Positions 54,514-62,992 of a DNA stretch of 64,000 bases are shown here, piece by piece. Location: NCBI GenBank assembly GCA_029242085.1, contig JAQWUP010000065.1, positions 87,010 to 151,009 on the forward strand, given 5' to 3'. Every line of letters begins with the position of its first letter. Within the stretch, counting starts at the first letter, position 1. This DNA comes from Porticoccaceae bacterium. Its GTDB lineage: Bacteria; Pseudomonadota; Gammaproteobacteria; Pseudomonadales; Porticoccaceae. A model generated the notes under the pieces. The model was not told where the DNA came from. It saw only the letters and a program-made list of their open reading frames with translations, and made no database searches. Made by a program: the position numbers and the translations under genes.

Positions 54514-55878
54514 TTAGCTACCGATGGTTGCCAGAGCTGACTCGTAATCCATTACCTCACCCTTGGCGTCAGAGGCAAACGCGTCTGCATCTGGCTTGCG
54601 AAGGAATGTTTCAAATCCATTTTTGGTCAGTACGAAAAATGCTGTCTTACCGAATAGCTTAAGGCCCGTTTCCTTATCGTAAACATAGGTGGCATTGAGC
54701 TTGGCACCGGTCTTGCGGAATCCATCTACCGCCCCGAGGAACTCCTCAATGCTGGCATAGGCTGAGATACCTTCTCGCGAGTGCCAGATTTCCATCGGTA
54801 AATTGGCATTGTCAATTGCCGGATCTACCATAGACGCCTTGTCTTTTTTGTAGCTCTTGCCAAGATCCTTGTAGGCAGCCTCTACGTATTCTTCAGTAAT
54901 CCACTCATCAAAATCCAGTGGCGGTATAGCTTTCTCTTTAACCAATACGCCATGGTTGAACGCTAGAGCATCGACCCATTCGCTTTTGATAGAAGGATCC
55001 AAAGTGAGGTGACCACCTTCAGAGAAATAGATATACAGCACTTCTTTCTCAACACCAGTCCACTTCTCAATAAGGTCAACGGCTTTGATCGGATCTTCTC
55101 TAATCCAGTCTCCAGCTTCGTACACAGCTTTGATAAACGCTGTGGCTACCTCCGGGTACTTATCGGCAAAATCTTCGCGAACAACTACGCCGTGAAGATA
55201 GGGAACACCAGTTTCACTGCCGTCATAAATCTTACGACCGGTACCACGAAACTCCATTAATTCTGACCAGGGACAGAAGTCAGCATGAGCATCAATCTTC
55301 TTGGCAGCGATGTTCGCGGCGCCAACTGCAGGGCTTTGATTTTTCAGCATATAGTCTTTAGTAGAAAAACCTGTGTCCTGCATGCCTTTGAGTAGCATTC
55401 CCCAAGCGGCGCTTCCCACTGGTACACTGACTTCTTTGCCCTTGAGCTCCTCGATGCTGTAGATGTCAGACTCGACAGGAACAACAATCGCATTGCCGCT
55501 TCCCTTCAAGTTATATCCTGTACCCGCAATATATTTAGTTCGCAGGGAATCAGTAGCCTGAAACTTTGCGCCATTAACAATAAGGGGATAGTCTCCCATC
55601 ACACCGAAGTTGAGCTTATTGGCCATCATCTGGTTGGTGATAGGTCCGCCGGATGAGTAGTCGCTCCAACTGACGTCATATTCAACATCAGCATATTTAC
55701 CTGTGGTTGGAAGATGTTTTTCAAGCAGTTTTAGCTCTTTTACTACAATGCCAGCTGTGTAGGTATCTGTGCACATGCTCTGATGGCCAATAGCAATTCG
55801 AATTGTCTCAGCCTGCACCTGAAGGGCAATAACTGATAACAAACTAAGAACCGGGATAAGTTTGGTTCTGATATTCAT
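54514..55878 (-). CDS. Substrate-binding protein with NosL-like C-terminal domain
   Basis: The 454-residue secreted protein has a signal peptide (about 1-23). Residues 24-345 form a NitT/TauT-type binding protein (IAIGHQSMCTDTYTAG, NKLNFGVMGDYPLIV, VPVGSAAWGMLLKGM). Such proteins are normally about 320-340 residues. The extra 105 residues (about 348-454) follow the NosL plan: IWHSREGISAYASIEEFLGA, a YVYDKETG strand, KTAFFVLTKNG, then DADAFASDAKGEVMDYESAL. NosL delivers Cu(I) to nitrous oxide reductase; the usual GPMG methionine is absent here. It is the first gene of operon B. Confidence 0.82.
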   Translation of the reverse strand: MNIRTKLIPVLSLLSVIALQVQAETIRIAIGHQSMCTDTYTAGIVVKELKLLEKHLPTTGKYADVEYDVSWSDYSSGGPITNQMMANKLNFGVMGDYPLIVNGAKFQATDSLRTKYIAGTGYNLKGSGNAIVVPVESDIYSIEELKGKEVSVPVGSAAWGMLLKGMQDTGFSTKDYMLKNQSPAVGAANIAAKKIDAHADFCPWSELMEFRGTGRKIYDGSETGVPYLHGVVVREDFADKYPEVATAFIKAVYEAGDWIREDPIKAVDLIEKWTGVEKEVLYIYFSEGGHLTLDPSIKSEWVDALAFNHGVLVKEKAIPPLDFDEWITEEYVEAAYKDLGKSYKKDKASMVDPAIDNANLPMEIWHSREGISAYASIEEFLGAVDGFRKTGAKLNATYVYDKETGLKLFGKTAFFVLTKNGFETFLRKPDADAFASDAKGEVMDYESALATIGS

Positions 55879-56215
55879 GTTGGTAGCCTTTTAAATAAGT
55901 TTGTCTGGGGTTAACTTGTAATGGCGAGTTTTAACCATTACACCTGTCAATGCATAGCCCGTGCCAAACTTTAGGATTTGTCCTGATATTTTTTGTAAGA
56001 CATTGTTATCAATCATATTTTTTATTTTCTTTGGATATTTTGAGTAATTTAATAAGTTTTTTACTCGATAATTACTGCACGGCTTCAGGGCACCATTGTT
56101 TGGCATAAGTTTATTGAAGGGCATTATTTAGGGGCGCTTTGGTACTCGCTTAATACAACATATCAAGCTGAATTCATTGAATGGATTGCGCACCTATGGC
56201 GGTTTCTTAAAAGGC
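55879..56215. other. Upstream region of operon B
   Basis: This region has no convincing gene. It contains a weak copy of the GntR-type site, ACTTGT-AATG-GCGAGT (55914-55929), 35 bases before the binding-protein start. It also contains an inverted repeat, TGTAATGG-N10-CCATTACA (55917-55942), which overlaps that site. The rest is AT-rich and could hold the promoter. Confidence 0.45.
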
Positions 56216-56247
56216 AAAAAAAATAGCTATCCGAAGATAGCTATTTT
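56216..56247 (-). terminator. Terminator of operon A
   Basis: On the minus strand AAATAGCTATC-TTCG-GATAGCTATTT is followed by a run of eight T. This is a classic intrinsic terminator with a TTCG tetraloop, about 100 bases after the porin stop. Confidence 0.93.
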
Positions 56248-56348
56248 CTTTAGAACATTCCTTAAGCTGCGCTAAGGAAGTAGTTGGCGATCAATCGCTT
56301 GGGCTCGACCGACCACCAACAATGCTGTAATTGGCTGCTAGTTAAAGC

Positions 56349-57419
56349 TTATAGCTTTAACTGCAGACCAATCTTAACAACTGACACATCACCGCTACCC
56401 GCAGTGTCTTGGCTGCCATAAAACAAACCAATACGAGCTCCATGACCACGAATGACCGAGGTTACACCGATATCCATACGCGTTGTGTCTTCAACTGAAC
56501 CATCAGCTGGAGAGAATGACTGATATCTAACGCTGGGCTGCAAGCGGCCAGGACCATACTCGCCTGGTAGCATGTATGACATAGATACCATGTAGGCATC
56601 ACCTTCTTTAGAAGTAGATCCACCGTACTTTTCGTAGTCATATACAGCCGCTTCCACTGTGGCCAAAGCACCGCTCTCTAGATTTTTTTCCATCATAAAG
56701 TCAACGTTGTAAGCTGAAAAATCAGAGGTTGCGGAGCCATCGCCAAACGCGTCATCCTGCTGCATAGCCGTTAAACCAATGGTTAGAATATCTTTTTTAC
56801 CGAAGTATGTGCTTCTGGTCAGATAACCTTCTGTATCCCAAAAGCTGTAGGCAACTCGACCAGAGAAAGACTCACTATCAGTCAATACTGCAGCGTCTTG
56901 CTTACCATTGAACATACCAAATGAATATGCCAGACGGCCCTCACCAGTTGAACCAAAAATGGCGATACCATCGTCACGTCCGCCCTTTTGCGGAATTGGG
57001 TACTTGGAAACAACACCTGGATACTGCCATGTTGGCAAGTTGTATGAACCACTCAGATTGGAACGATCGCTGGGCGGAATGAAACGGCCTGCCCATACAT
57101 TGACATTTTCGCTTACTTTGAACTTAGCCAGCGTATCTAACATGACCATAGTGCCGCCTTTATGCTCCGTCTGTAGCTGGAAAGCGATACTGTCAGTGAC
57201 TTTGCCTTTTAGATAAAAACGCATGCTGTGAAGATTGGTTGTAATTGAATCTCCCTCCGCAGCCCCGTCTTCTTGAGATATTAATTCAGCTCGAATGCTG
57301 CCGCCAAATTCAATTGCAGAGTCATCTGACAATTGCATTTTGGCACCTGCAAATGAGTTAGTAGTTGCAAGCAGCGAACCTGCTAATACGCAAACTGAAG
57401 TTGAGGTTTTTAAGTTCAT
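56349..57419 (-). CDS. Outer membrane porin, phosphate-selective O/P-like
   Basis: The 356 residues begin with a signal peptide (CVLAGSLLATTNSFAGA) and show alternating amphipathic strands of a 16-strand barrel. Typical pieces are GGSIRAELISQEDGA, SMRFYLKGKVTDSIAFQLQT, KFKVSENVNVWAGRFIPPSD and a C-terminal VVKIGLQLKL. It is the last gene of operon A, 56 bases after the amidase gene, and is followed by a terminator. It probably admits the substrate of the operon's ABC transporter. Confidence 0.82.
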   Translation of the reverse strand: MNLKTSTSVCVLAGSLLATTNSFAGAKMQLSDDSAIEFGGSIRAELISQEDGAAEGDSITTNLHSMRFYLKGKVTDSIAFQLQTEHKGGTMVMLDTLAKFKVSENVNVWAGRFIPPSDRSNLSGSYNLPTWQYPGVVSKYPIPQKGGRDDGIAIFGSTGEGRLAYSFGMFNGKQDAAVLTDSESFSGRVAYSFWDTEGYLTRSTYFGKKDILTIGLTAMQQDDAFGDGSATSDFSAYNVDFMMEKNLESGALATVEAAVYDYEKYGGSTSKEGDAYMVSMSYMLPGEYGPGRLQPSVRYQSFSPADGSVEDTTRMDIGVTSVIRGHGARIGLFYGSQDTAGSGDVSVVKIGLQLKL

Positions 57420-57475
57420 TTTGATTCCTTAAAGGTTGAGTTAATGGATGATTGCGATTAAAAAATTTCTATCTG

Positions 57476-58873
57476 CTACCTGAAACCAGCGTTATCTCCC
57501 AACAACAGGTTGGTAGACTGTTGCCAAGTGCTACCCAGCGCGGCAAGTGAAGCGTCGTCCTGTGGCCCAGCCAAAAAGCATACGCCAAATGGCAGACCGT
57601 CCTCTCTGATCGCTGCCGGCACGGCGATTGCCGACAGCTGTAATATGTTGGCGTAGTAGGTGTAATAGCCCATATTTGTATTTAGGTTGACTGGGTCCGA
57701 GGCGACCTCATCAATGGTGTAAATCGTTGCCGCTGTCGGCACCATTAGAATGTCAATATTTGAAAATACGCCTCTGGTAAGAGCCTTTAGCTCGGTTATC
57801 CGGTAGTACTCCTTACATAGATCGACAGCTGAATACTGCTTGGCCTTCTCAACAATAGACTTAACATTGCTGTTCACTTGGTGCGGATTTTGCTCCAAAA
57901 ATGTCTCTAACGAAGAGTAGCGTTCTGCCAGTAATGGTCCGTCAAATAACATCTGTCCCGCTTCTACAAAATGTGAGAAATCTATCTCTCGTACTTCAGC
58001 GCCCAGTGAGCGCAATCTTGCAATAGCATCGTTAAAACACTGCTCAGCTAATCTGTCACCAAAGAAATGTCGATTAGCTTTATCAGGAATTCCAACCACT
58101 AACTGATTGAATAAAGCAGGTACTTTATTCGCCGGTTGTTGGTTCTCGCGTAGAAAAGGATCATTAATATCTGCGCCAGCCAACTGATCGAACACCTGCT
58201 TAGCATCTGCGCAGGTCAGGGCAAATATGGGTACACAGTCGAAAGATCGATTGGCATAAATCATGCCCTGAGTACTGATAAGTCCCGGTGTTGGTTTAAG
58301 GCCAACGATATTATTGAGCGCCGCCGGAATACGACCAGAACCTCCGGTATCGCTACCGAGAGAAAAACTGACCAAACCAACAGCCACGGCAATACCTGAG
58401 CCAGAACTGGATCCGCCAGGAATATAGTCTGGATTGAATGAATTAACCGGATGGCCCTCACTGCGCACCCCAACCAGCCCAGTAGCAAACTGATCCATGG
58501 TGTTTTTACCAATCAGGATGGCACCGGCGGCGATTAATTTTTTTACTACTACGGCACTGTCTTCTGGTAAATGTGAAAAGGCTGGGCAACTTGCTGTCGT
58601 TGGTAAACCTTTGACATGAATATTGTCCTTTACCGAAAATGGGATACCCCATAGAGCATAAGAATCCGAATCTACAGAAAGTAAATCTTGAGCATTTTGC
58701 AGCGCATCCTGCCTGTCAGCCAGAGCCGTCCAAACATAGTCTTCGCCTCTGGCATCAATACGCCGATAGATCTCAGCGACGATATCGACAGGAGAGAAAC
58801 TGCCATCAGCATAACCAGCTTGTAGGCTGGAAATATCTAAACTGATTGTTTCAATGTCTGTACTGGATTTCAT
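57476..58873 (-). CDS. AtzF-like amidase (amidase signature family)
   Basis: The 465 residues from ATG 58873 carry the Ser-cisSer-Lys triad: lysine in PFSVKDNIHVKG, and serines in PGGSSSGSG and GSDTGGSGRIPAALNN. The N-terminus (ISSLQAGYADGSFSPVDIVA), DQFATGLVGVRS and NIVGLKPTPGL are those of allophanate hydrolase AtzF. The extra C-terminal domain of AtzF is missing, and no urea carboxylase is near, so it probably hydrolyses another amide or ureide. It is encoded in operon A between the binding protein and the porin. Confidence 0.88.
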   Translation of the reverse strand: MKSSTDIETISLDISSLQAGYADGSFSPVDIVAEIYRRIDARGEDYVWTALADRQDALQNAQDLLSVDSDSYALWGIPFSVKDNIHVKGLPTTASCPAFSHLPEDSAVVVKKLIAAGAILIGKNTMDQFATGLVGVRSEGHPVNSFNPDYIPGGSSSGSGIAVAVGLVSFSLGSDTGGSGRIPAALNNIVGLKPTPGLISTQGMIYANRSFDCVPIFALTCADAKQVFDQLAGADINDPFLRENQQPANKVPALFNQLVVGIPDKANRHFFGDRLAEQCFNDAIARLRSLGAEVREIDFSHFVEAGQMLFDGPLLAERYSSLETFLEQNPHQVNSNVKSIVEKAKQYSAVDLCKEYYRITELKALTRGVFSNIDILMVPTAATIYTIDEVASDPVNLNTNMGYYTYYANILQLSAIAVPAAIREDGLPFGVCFLAGPQDDASLAALGSTWQQSTNLLLGDNAGFR

Positions 58874-58941
58874 AGTGGTGGTTGTCTTAATAGAGTTGAC
58901 TTGTGGCAGGTATGCTTGGCACATACCTGCCGTTTAACAAA

Positions 58942-59949
58942 TTACTTGAGAATTGATTCAAGGTATTCTGGGTGGATAAAGTCCGACATTTTCTCAACTG
59001 AGGCTGCGGCTGGAAGACGCTTCTGCTCGTAGAGGAAGTTACCGGTAGACACTAGAGTATCTACAAAACCACCGTTCTTTTCAGTTGAACCAATGTACTG
59101 CTGAGTAAGCTGCTTGCTGCAAGGAACCATTTCTGTCCCCTTCATCATGCGCGTAGCATCTTCAAGAGAAAGCTCAAGTTCCTTAGCAATGATTTTTGCA
59201 GTTTCAGCTGGGTTGTTCAGCCAGTAGTCGATACCAGCACATTCAGCTTTCAGGAACTTGGTCACGTAGTCAGGATATTTTTCGGCAAATTCATTCATCA
59301 CGACGCCAACATCCCAAGTTGGGTATCCTCGTGCAGCCATCAGACCAGAGGTGTTAAACAGGTGGCCATCGTCTTTTAACACACGACCCAGAGCAGGTTC
59401 CCAGAACCATGCTGCGTCAATATCACCGCGGCTCCAAGCCAGTGCGATATCGTTTGGACGCAGATCGACAATCTTCATTGAAGCTGGATCGATACCTTCG
59501 TCAGCAAGGGCATTGAGCAATAGGTAGTGAGTGGTCGAACCAAATGGAGCGGCGATTGTTTTGCCTTTTAAATCTCTCAGATTCTTGATACCAGCAGAGG
59601 TACGTACAGCCAGTGCCTCTACATAATCAAGCATATTCAGAACCATAATGCCTTGAATAGGCAGACCTCTGGTGACACCAATAGCTGCCGGTGGATTACC
59701 CAGACCACCGAAGTCAACCTGCTTACCAGCGATGGCACGCAGCATGTCGCCGCCACCGCCAACTTTGATGTATTTAATTTCTACGCCGGGCATTTCTTTT
59801 TGCACTAGGCCCAGTGACTTGGTCACCAGCTGTGCATTTACAAGGTTGAGGAATCCTACCGTGACCGTCTCAGGCTTATCTGCAATGGCGATTGATGAGA
59901 TCATTGACAGGCAGATGCCTGTGATTAATGTTTTGAATTGCTTGTTCAT
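58942..59949 (-). CDS. Substrate-binding protein, TauA-like (operon A)
   Basis: The 335-residue periplasmic binding protein has a signal peptide (ITGICLSMISSIAIA). It has the TauA/SsuA fold: VTVGFLNLVNAQLVTKSLG, KVGGGGDMLRAIAGKQVDFG, GKTIAAPFGSTTHYLL and IDAAWFWEPALGRVL. TauA binds taurine; here the pocket residues cannot be judged. It is not closely similar to the binding protein of operon B, so the two transporters probably differ in substrate. Confidence 0.9.
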   Translation of the reverse strand: MNKQFKTLITGICLSMISSIAIADKPETVTVGFLNLVNAQLVTKSLGLVQKEMPGVEIKYIKVGGGGDMLRAIAGKQVDFGGLGNPPAAIGVTRGLPIQGIMVLNMLDYVEALAVRTSAGIKNLRDLKGKTIAAPFGSTTHYLLLNALADEGIDPASMKIVDLRPNDIALAWSRGDIDAAWFWEPALGRVLKDDGHLFNTSGLMAARGYPTWDVGVVMNEFAEKYPDYVTKFLKAECAGIDYWLNNPAETAKIIAKELELSLEDATRMMKGTEMVPCSKQLTQQYIGSTEKNGGFVDTLVSTGNFLYEQKRLPAAASVEKMSDFIHPEYLESILK

Positions 59950-59991
59950 AAAATTACCTTCTTTTAGAGTTTAATGATGTAAATAAAAATA

Positions 59992-60801
59992 TTAGGTTTT
60001 TGAAAACTTTCTTGTCGCCCTTGTCCATGGCATAAGTGCATAACCGATAAAGCGCATAATCATGTCTAACGCTATCCCCGTTAGACCTAAAATAATAAGT
60101 CCCATAATTACGATATCGCTGAGTAGGAATTTGGCGGCATCCCAAATCATCCAGCCGATACCCGCCGTTGCCGCAACAATTTCTGCAGCCACTAATACGG
60201 TGTATACAAAGCCCAATGAGATGCGCATTCCAGTGAGGATGGTCGGACCGGCGCCCGGCAGGTATACCTCGCGAATTAGTTCCATCCGCGATGCGCCAAG
60301 TGATTTGGTGGCCAAAACAAAGGTTGGATTAATATCCTTAACGGCCTGCACCGTTGCGATAATGATGCCCGGAAGACCCGCCAAAAATAGCAGGGCTAAT
60401 TTTGATGACTCGCCAATACCGAGCCACATGACCAGCAGGGTGTAGAGCCCCAAGGGGGGTAATGGGCGATAAAACTCAATAAACGGATTAAAAATGGCAT
60501 GGGCGGTTTTGGACATGCCCATGGCTATGCCGAGAGGAATACCCACCAAACAAGCCAGTAAAAAAGCCGCCAGTATTCGATACAGGCTGGTTCCCACATG
60601 CTCTACCAGCGTTGAGCCCTGATAGCCCTCAAACAGGCAGTCAATAAAGGCCAGATAGATCGCCTTGGGACCAGGCAAAAAGAGTGGATTAGCCAGTCCG
60701 GTCTCGGTCACAAACACCCAGGCACCAAACATGGTGGCGACAGAGCCCAGCGAAATTGCAAAGCGCTGATTGTTATCGCGTTTAAGCCATTGAGTAAACA
60801 T
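59992..60801 (-). CDS. ABC transporter permease, TauC-like (operon A)
   Basis: The 269-residue permease has six membrane helices and the EAA loop ATKSLGASRMELIREVYLPG. TauC-type segments EFYRPLPPLGLYTLLVMWLG and AAEIVAATAGIGWMIWDAAK are visible. Its start overlaps the deacylase stop by one base (TAATG), so translation is coupled. Confidence 0.92.
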   Translation of the reverse strand: MFTQWLKRDNNQRFAISLGSVATMFGAWVFVTETGLANPLFLPGPKAIYLAFIDCLFEGYQGSTLVEHVGTSLYRILAAFLLACLVGIPLGIAMGMSKTAHAIFNPFIEFYRPLPPLGLYTLLVMWLGIGESSKLALLFLAGLPGIIIATVQAVKDINPTFVLATKSLGASRMELIREVYLPGAGPTILTGMRISLGFVYTVLVAAEIVAATAGIGWMIWDAAKFLLSDIVIMGLIILGLTGIALDMIMRFIGYALMPWTRATRKFSKT

Positions 60802-62096
60802 TATTCGCTCACACCGAGAATGCTCATCACAGCCAGTGCGTAGATCTTAGTTGCGGCGACAGACTTAGGGATTGAAATACCCTCATTGATCGGCGACCAG
60901 CCATCTTCACCTGGACCAAATGTCACCGCATTCATTCCGGCTTCACGGAAACGTATGGTGTCATTGAAGGCATTTTTGCGATTGATATGAGGCGTATCGC
61001 CAAGCAATTGCTGGTAAGCTTTGGTAATTGAGAGATTGGGTTCTTCCAATGCCGGTACTGGATCGGTACCAGAGACAAACAGTGAATCGGGCACCTGTCT
61101 GACCGAAAAACCGGCCTCATCTGATCCCGCTAAACAGTTGCCAACCACCTTTGAAATATCGTCGATAACAGTATCAATAGTCATGCCCGGCATGATGCCG
61201 ACAATCGCCAGGATCATGGTGCAGCTGTCAGGTGAAAACTGCATCTCACCGGGAAGGCCACCATCAATTCTCACCACGCAGACGCAGGGCGGTGTATGTC
61301 CCATTAATTCTGCCGGCTCATGGTAAAAGCTCATTTTGTTTAATGGCTCGACCAGTGTCGATGCCATAGTGATGGCATTGACGCCGGTATCCGGTCGCCA
61401 GATATGAGACTTGAGACCTGTGACGGTTAACTCCACAAGACAGTTGCCGGCATTGGCCACCGAGATATTCATTCCCCAATCTTTGGTTTCACCACCCCAT
61501 GCTGTGGGTTCGGCGGTAATGGAGTAATCGGTCTTTAAGCCCATAGTTTTGGTCATATAGATCGAACCATGAAAACCATTCTTCTCTTCATCCACGGTAT
61601 AACAGCAAACCAGATCGCCCTTTAGCTTGACGCCCTCATCGAGGACAGCTTTAACCGCCAATAATGATGCGGCGAGATTACCTCTGGTATCAGAGGTTCC
61701 TCTGCCATATAACCAATCACCGTGCCGAGTGGCATTAAAGGGGTCCTCACCACATTTATCCCAGCGCTCAGGCTCTACCGCAGGATAGGTATCGAGGTGA
61801 TCATTGAGCATTAATGAGGGACCACCGCCGGTGCCCGCAAGTCGACCGACAACATTCGGGCGGTGGGGTTGAGATTCAAACTTTTCAACCTCGAAGCCCA
61901 TGGCTTCAAGCTTGCCAGCAACAAACAGAGCAATTGATTCCTCTTCACCCGCAGCGATATCTGGATCAAGAGGATTAACAGAATGAGGCTGGCCTGTACG
62001 AACCATTTCAGTCGTTAGAGAGACCCAGTCGCTCTCCTGAATGCGCGCGATAACGCGCTGTTCTAAATCTGTTAGTGCTGCTGTTTCTGTAGTCAT
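60801..62096 (-). CDS. M20-family deacylase (ArgE/DapE-like) lacking the last metal histidine
   Basis: The 431 residues have the M20 fold. Metal and catalytic positions: H-x-D in NDHLDTYPA, D in GRGTSDTRGNLAA, EE in TVDEEKNG, E in ITAEPTAWGG, and the dimer-domain histidine in GLKSHIWRPDTGVNAI. The final metal ligand, normally H in GPG...AHxxNE, is replaced: the segment reads FGPGEDGWSPINEGIS, with serine near residue 401. Activity may depend on a changed metal site. It is the second gene of operon A; together with the amidase it suggests an N-acyl or amide substrate. Confidence 0.85.
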   Translation of the reverse strand: MTTETAALTDLEQRVIARIQESDWVSLTTEMVRTGQPHSVNPLDPDIAAGEEESIALFVAGKLEAMGFEVEKFESQPHRPNVVGRLAGTGGGPSLMLNDHLDTYPAVEPERWDKCGEDPFNATRHGDWLYGRGTSDTRGNLAASLLAVKAVLDEGVKLKGDLVCCYTVDEEKNGFHGSIYMTKTMGLKTDYSITAEPTAWGGETKDWGMNISVANAGNCLVELTVTGLKSHIWRPDTGVNAITMASTLVEPLNKMSFYHEPAELMGHTPPCVCVVRIDGGLPGEMQFSPDSCTMILAIVGIMPGMTIDTVIDDISKVVGNCLAGSDEAGFSVRQVPDSLFVSGTDPVPALEEPNLSITKAYQQLLGDTPHINRKNAFNDTIRFREAGMNAVTFGPGEDGWSPINEGISIPKSVAATKIYALAVMSILGVSE

Positions 62097-62149
62097 ATTT
62101 TTTTCACTTTGTAAGAGTAAGGGGCAGGTAAAATTAAATAATGAGTGAG

Positions 62150-62992
62150 TTATGCATTTTGCAATTCAAATGCCCTTAAGCTCTCTGAACGAATAACCTC
62201 TAAACATTTCTGTTTGATCTCGATGTAGTCTTTGCGCGTCGACATATCAGGCGAACGGGGTCGCGGCAACGGATTGTCAAATTCCGCAACAACCTTGCCG
62301 GGGCTGGCACTCATAACGATGATCCTGTCGGCAAGAAAAACTGATTCGTCAACATCATGGGTAACAAAGAGAACGGTGGTGCCAAATTCACTCCACACCT
62401 CGAGCAAGCTCTCTTGCATAACTAGTCGAGTCTGAGCGTCGAGTGCGCCAAAAGGCTCATCCATTAACAGCACACTGGGATTAGTCGCCAGAGCTCTGGC
62501 AATACCGACACGCTGCTGCATGCCACCGGAGAGTTCTGCGGGGTAGTGATTTCGGTACTTGGTCAGGCCGACCATATCTAAGAAGTACTCTGCTGTTCTG
62601 GTCGCCTCTACATCGCCACAGAGACTTGGCCCCAGAGCAATATTGTCAAACGTGGTCTTCCAGGGCAGCAATGAATACTGTTGAAAGACCATTCCTCGGT
62701 CAGGGCCAGGCTCGACAACGGGCTCTCCGTCAACCAGAACCTCACCCGTGGTCGGGGTAACATAGCCCGCAACCGAATTTAAAAGAGTTGATTTTCCGCA
62801 GCCTGAGGGTCCGAGAATACAGACAAACTCTCCAGGCTCGATATCTAATGAGGTTTCCTGAACGGCGATATTGGCTTGCTTTCCAGTACCAAAAACCAGA
62901 CTGACATTGTCGATTTGTATGCGGCCTCGCTTTTTTAAAGCGGGCTGTTCTTCAATCGAATTGAAATCCATTACCTGTGCTACATTTTGCAT
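62150..62992 (-). CDS. ABC transporter ATPase, TauB-like (operon A)
   Basis: The 280-residue ATPase has Walker A (GPSGCGKSTLLNS), LSGGMQQRVGIARALATN, Walker B (VLLMDEPFGALDAQT) and the switch histidine (FVTHDVDES). It is very similar to the ATPase of operon B over most of its length. It is the first gene of operon A, with a 570-base regulatory region upstream that contains a GntR-type site. Confidence 0.93.
   Translation of the reverse strand: MQNVAQVMDFNSIEEQPALKKRGRIQIDNVSLVFGTGKQANIAVQETSLDIEPGEFVCILGPSGCGKSTLLNSVAGYVTPTTGEVLVDGEPVVEPGPDRGMVFQQYSLLPWKTTFDNIALGPSLCGDVEATRTAEYFLDMVGLTKYRNHYPAELSGGMQQRVGIARALATNPSVLLMDEPFGALDAQTRLVMQESLLEVWSEFGTTVLFVTHDVDESVFLADRIIVMSASPGKVVAEFDNPLPRPRSPDMSTRKDYIEIKQKCLEVIRSESLRAFELQNA

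Noticed and set aside
50137..55878. Nitrous oxide reductase or thiocyanate dehydrogenase locus, suggested by NosL, SCO1 and cytochrome genes
   Set aside because: No NosZ-like or other large copper enzyme gene is present, and the NosL-like domain is fused to an importer component.
55891..56124. A 77-codon open frame on the minus strand between operons A and B
   Set aside because: It lies after the operon A terminator, has no ribosome site, an odd lysine/asparagine-rich composition and no recognisable motif. It also overlaps the inverted repeats upstream of operon B.
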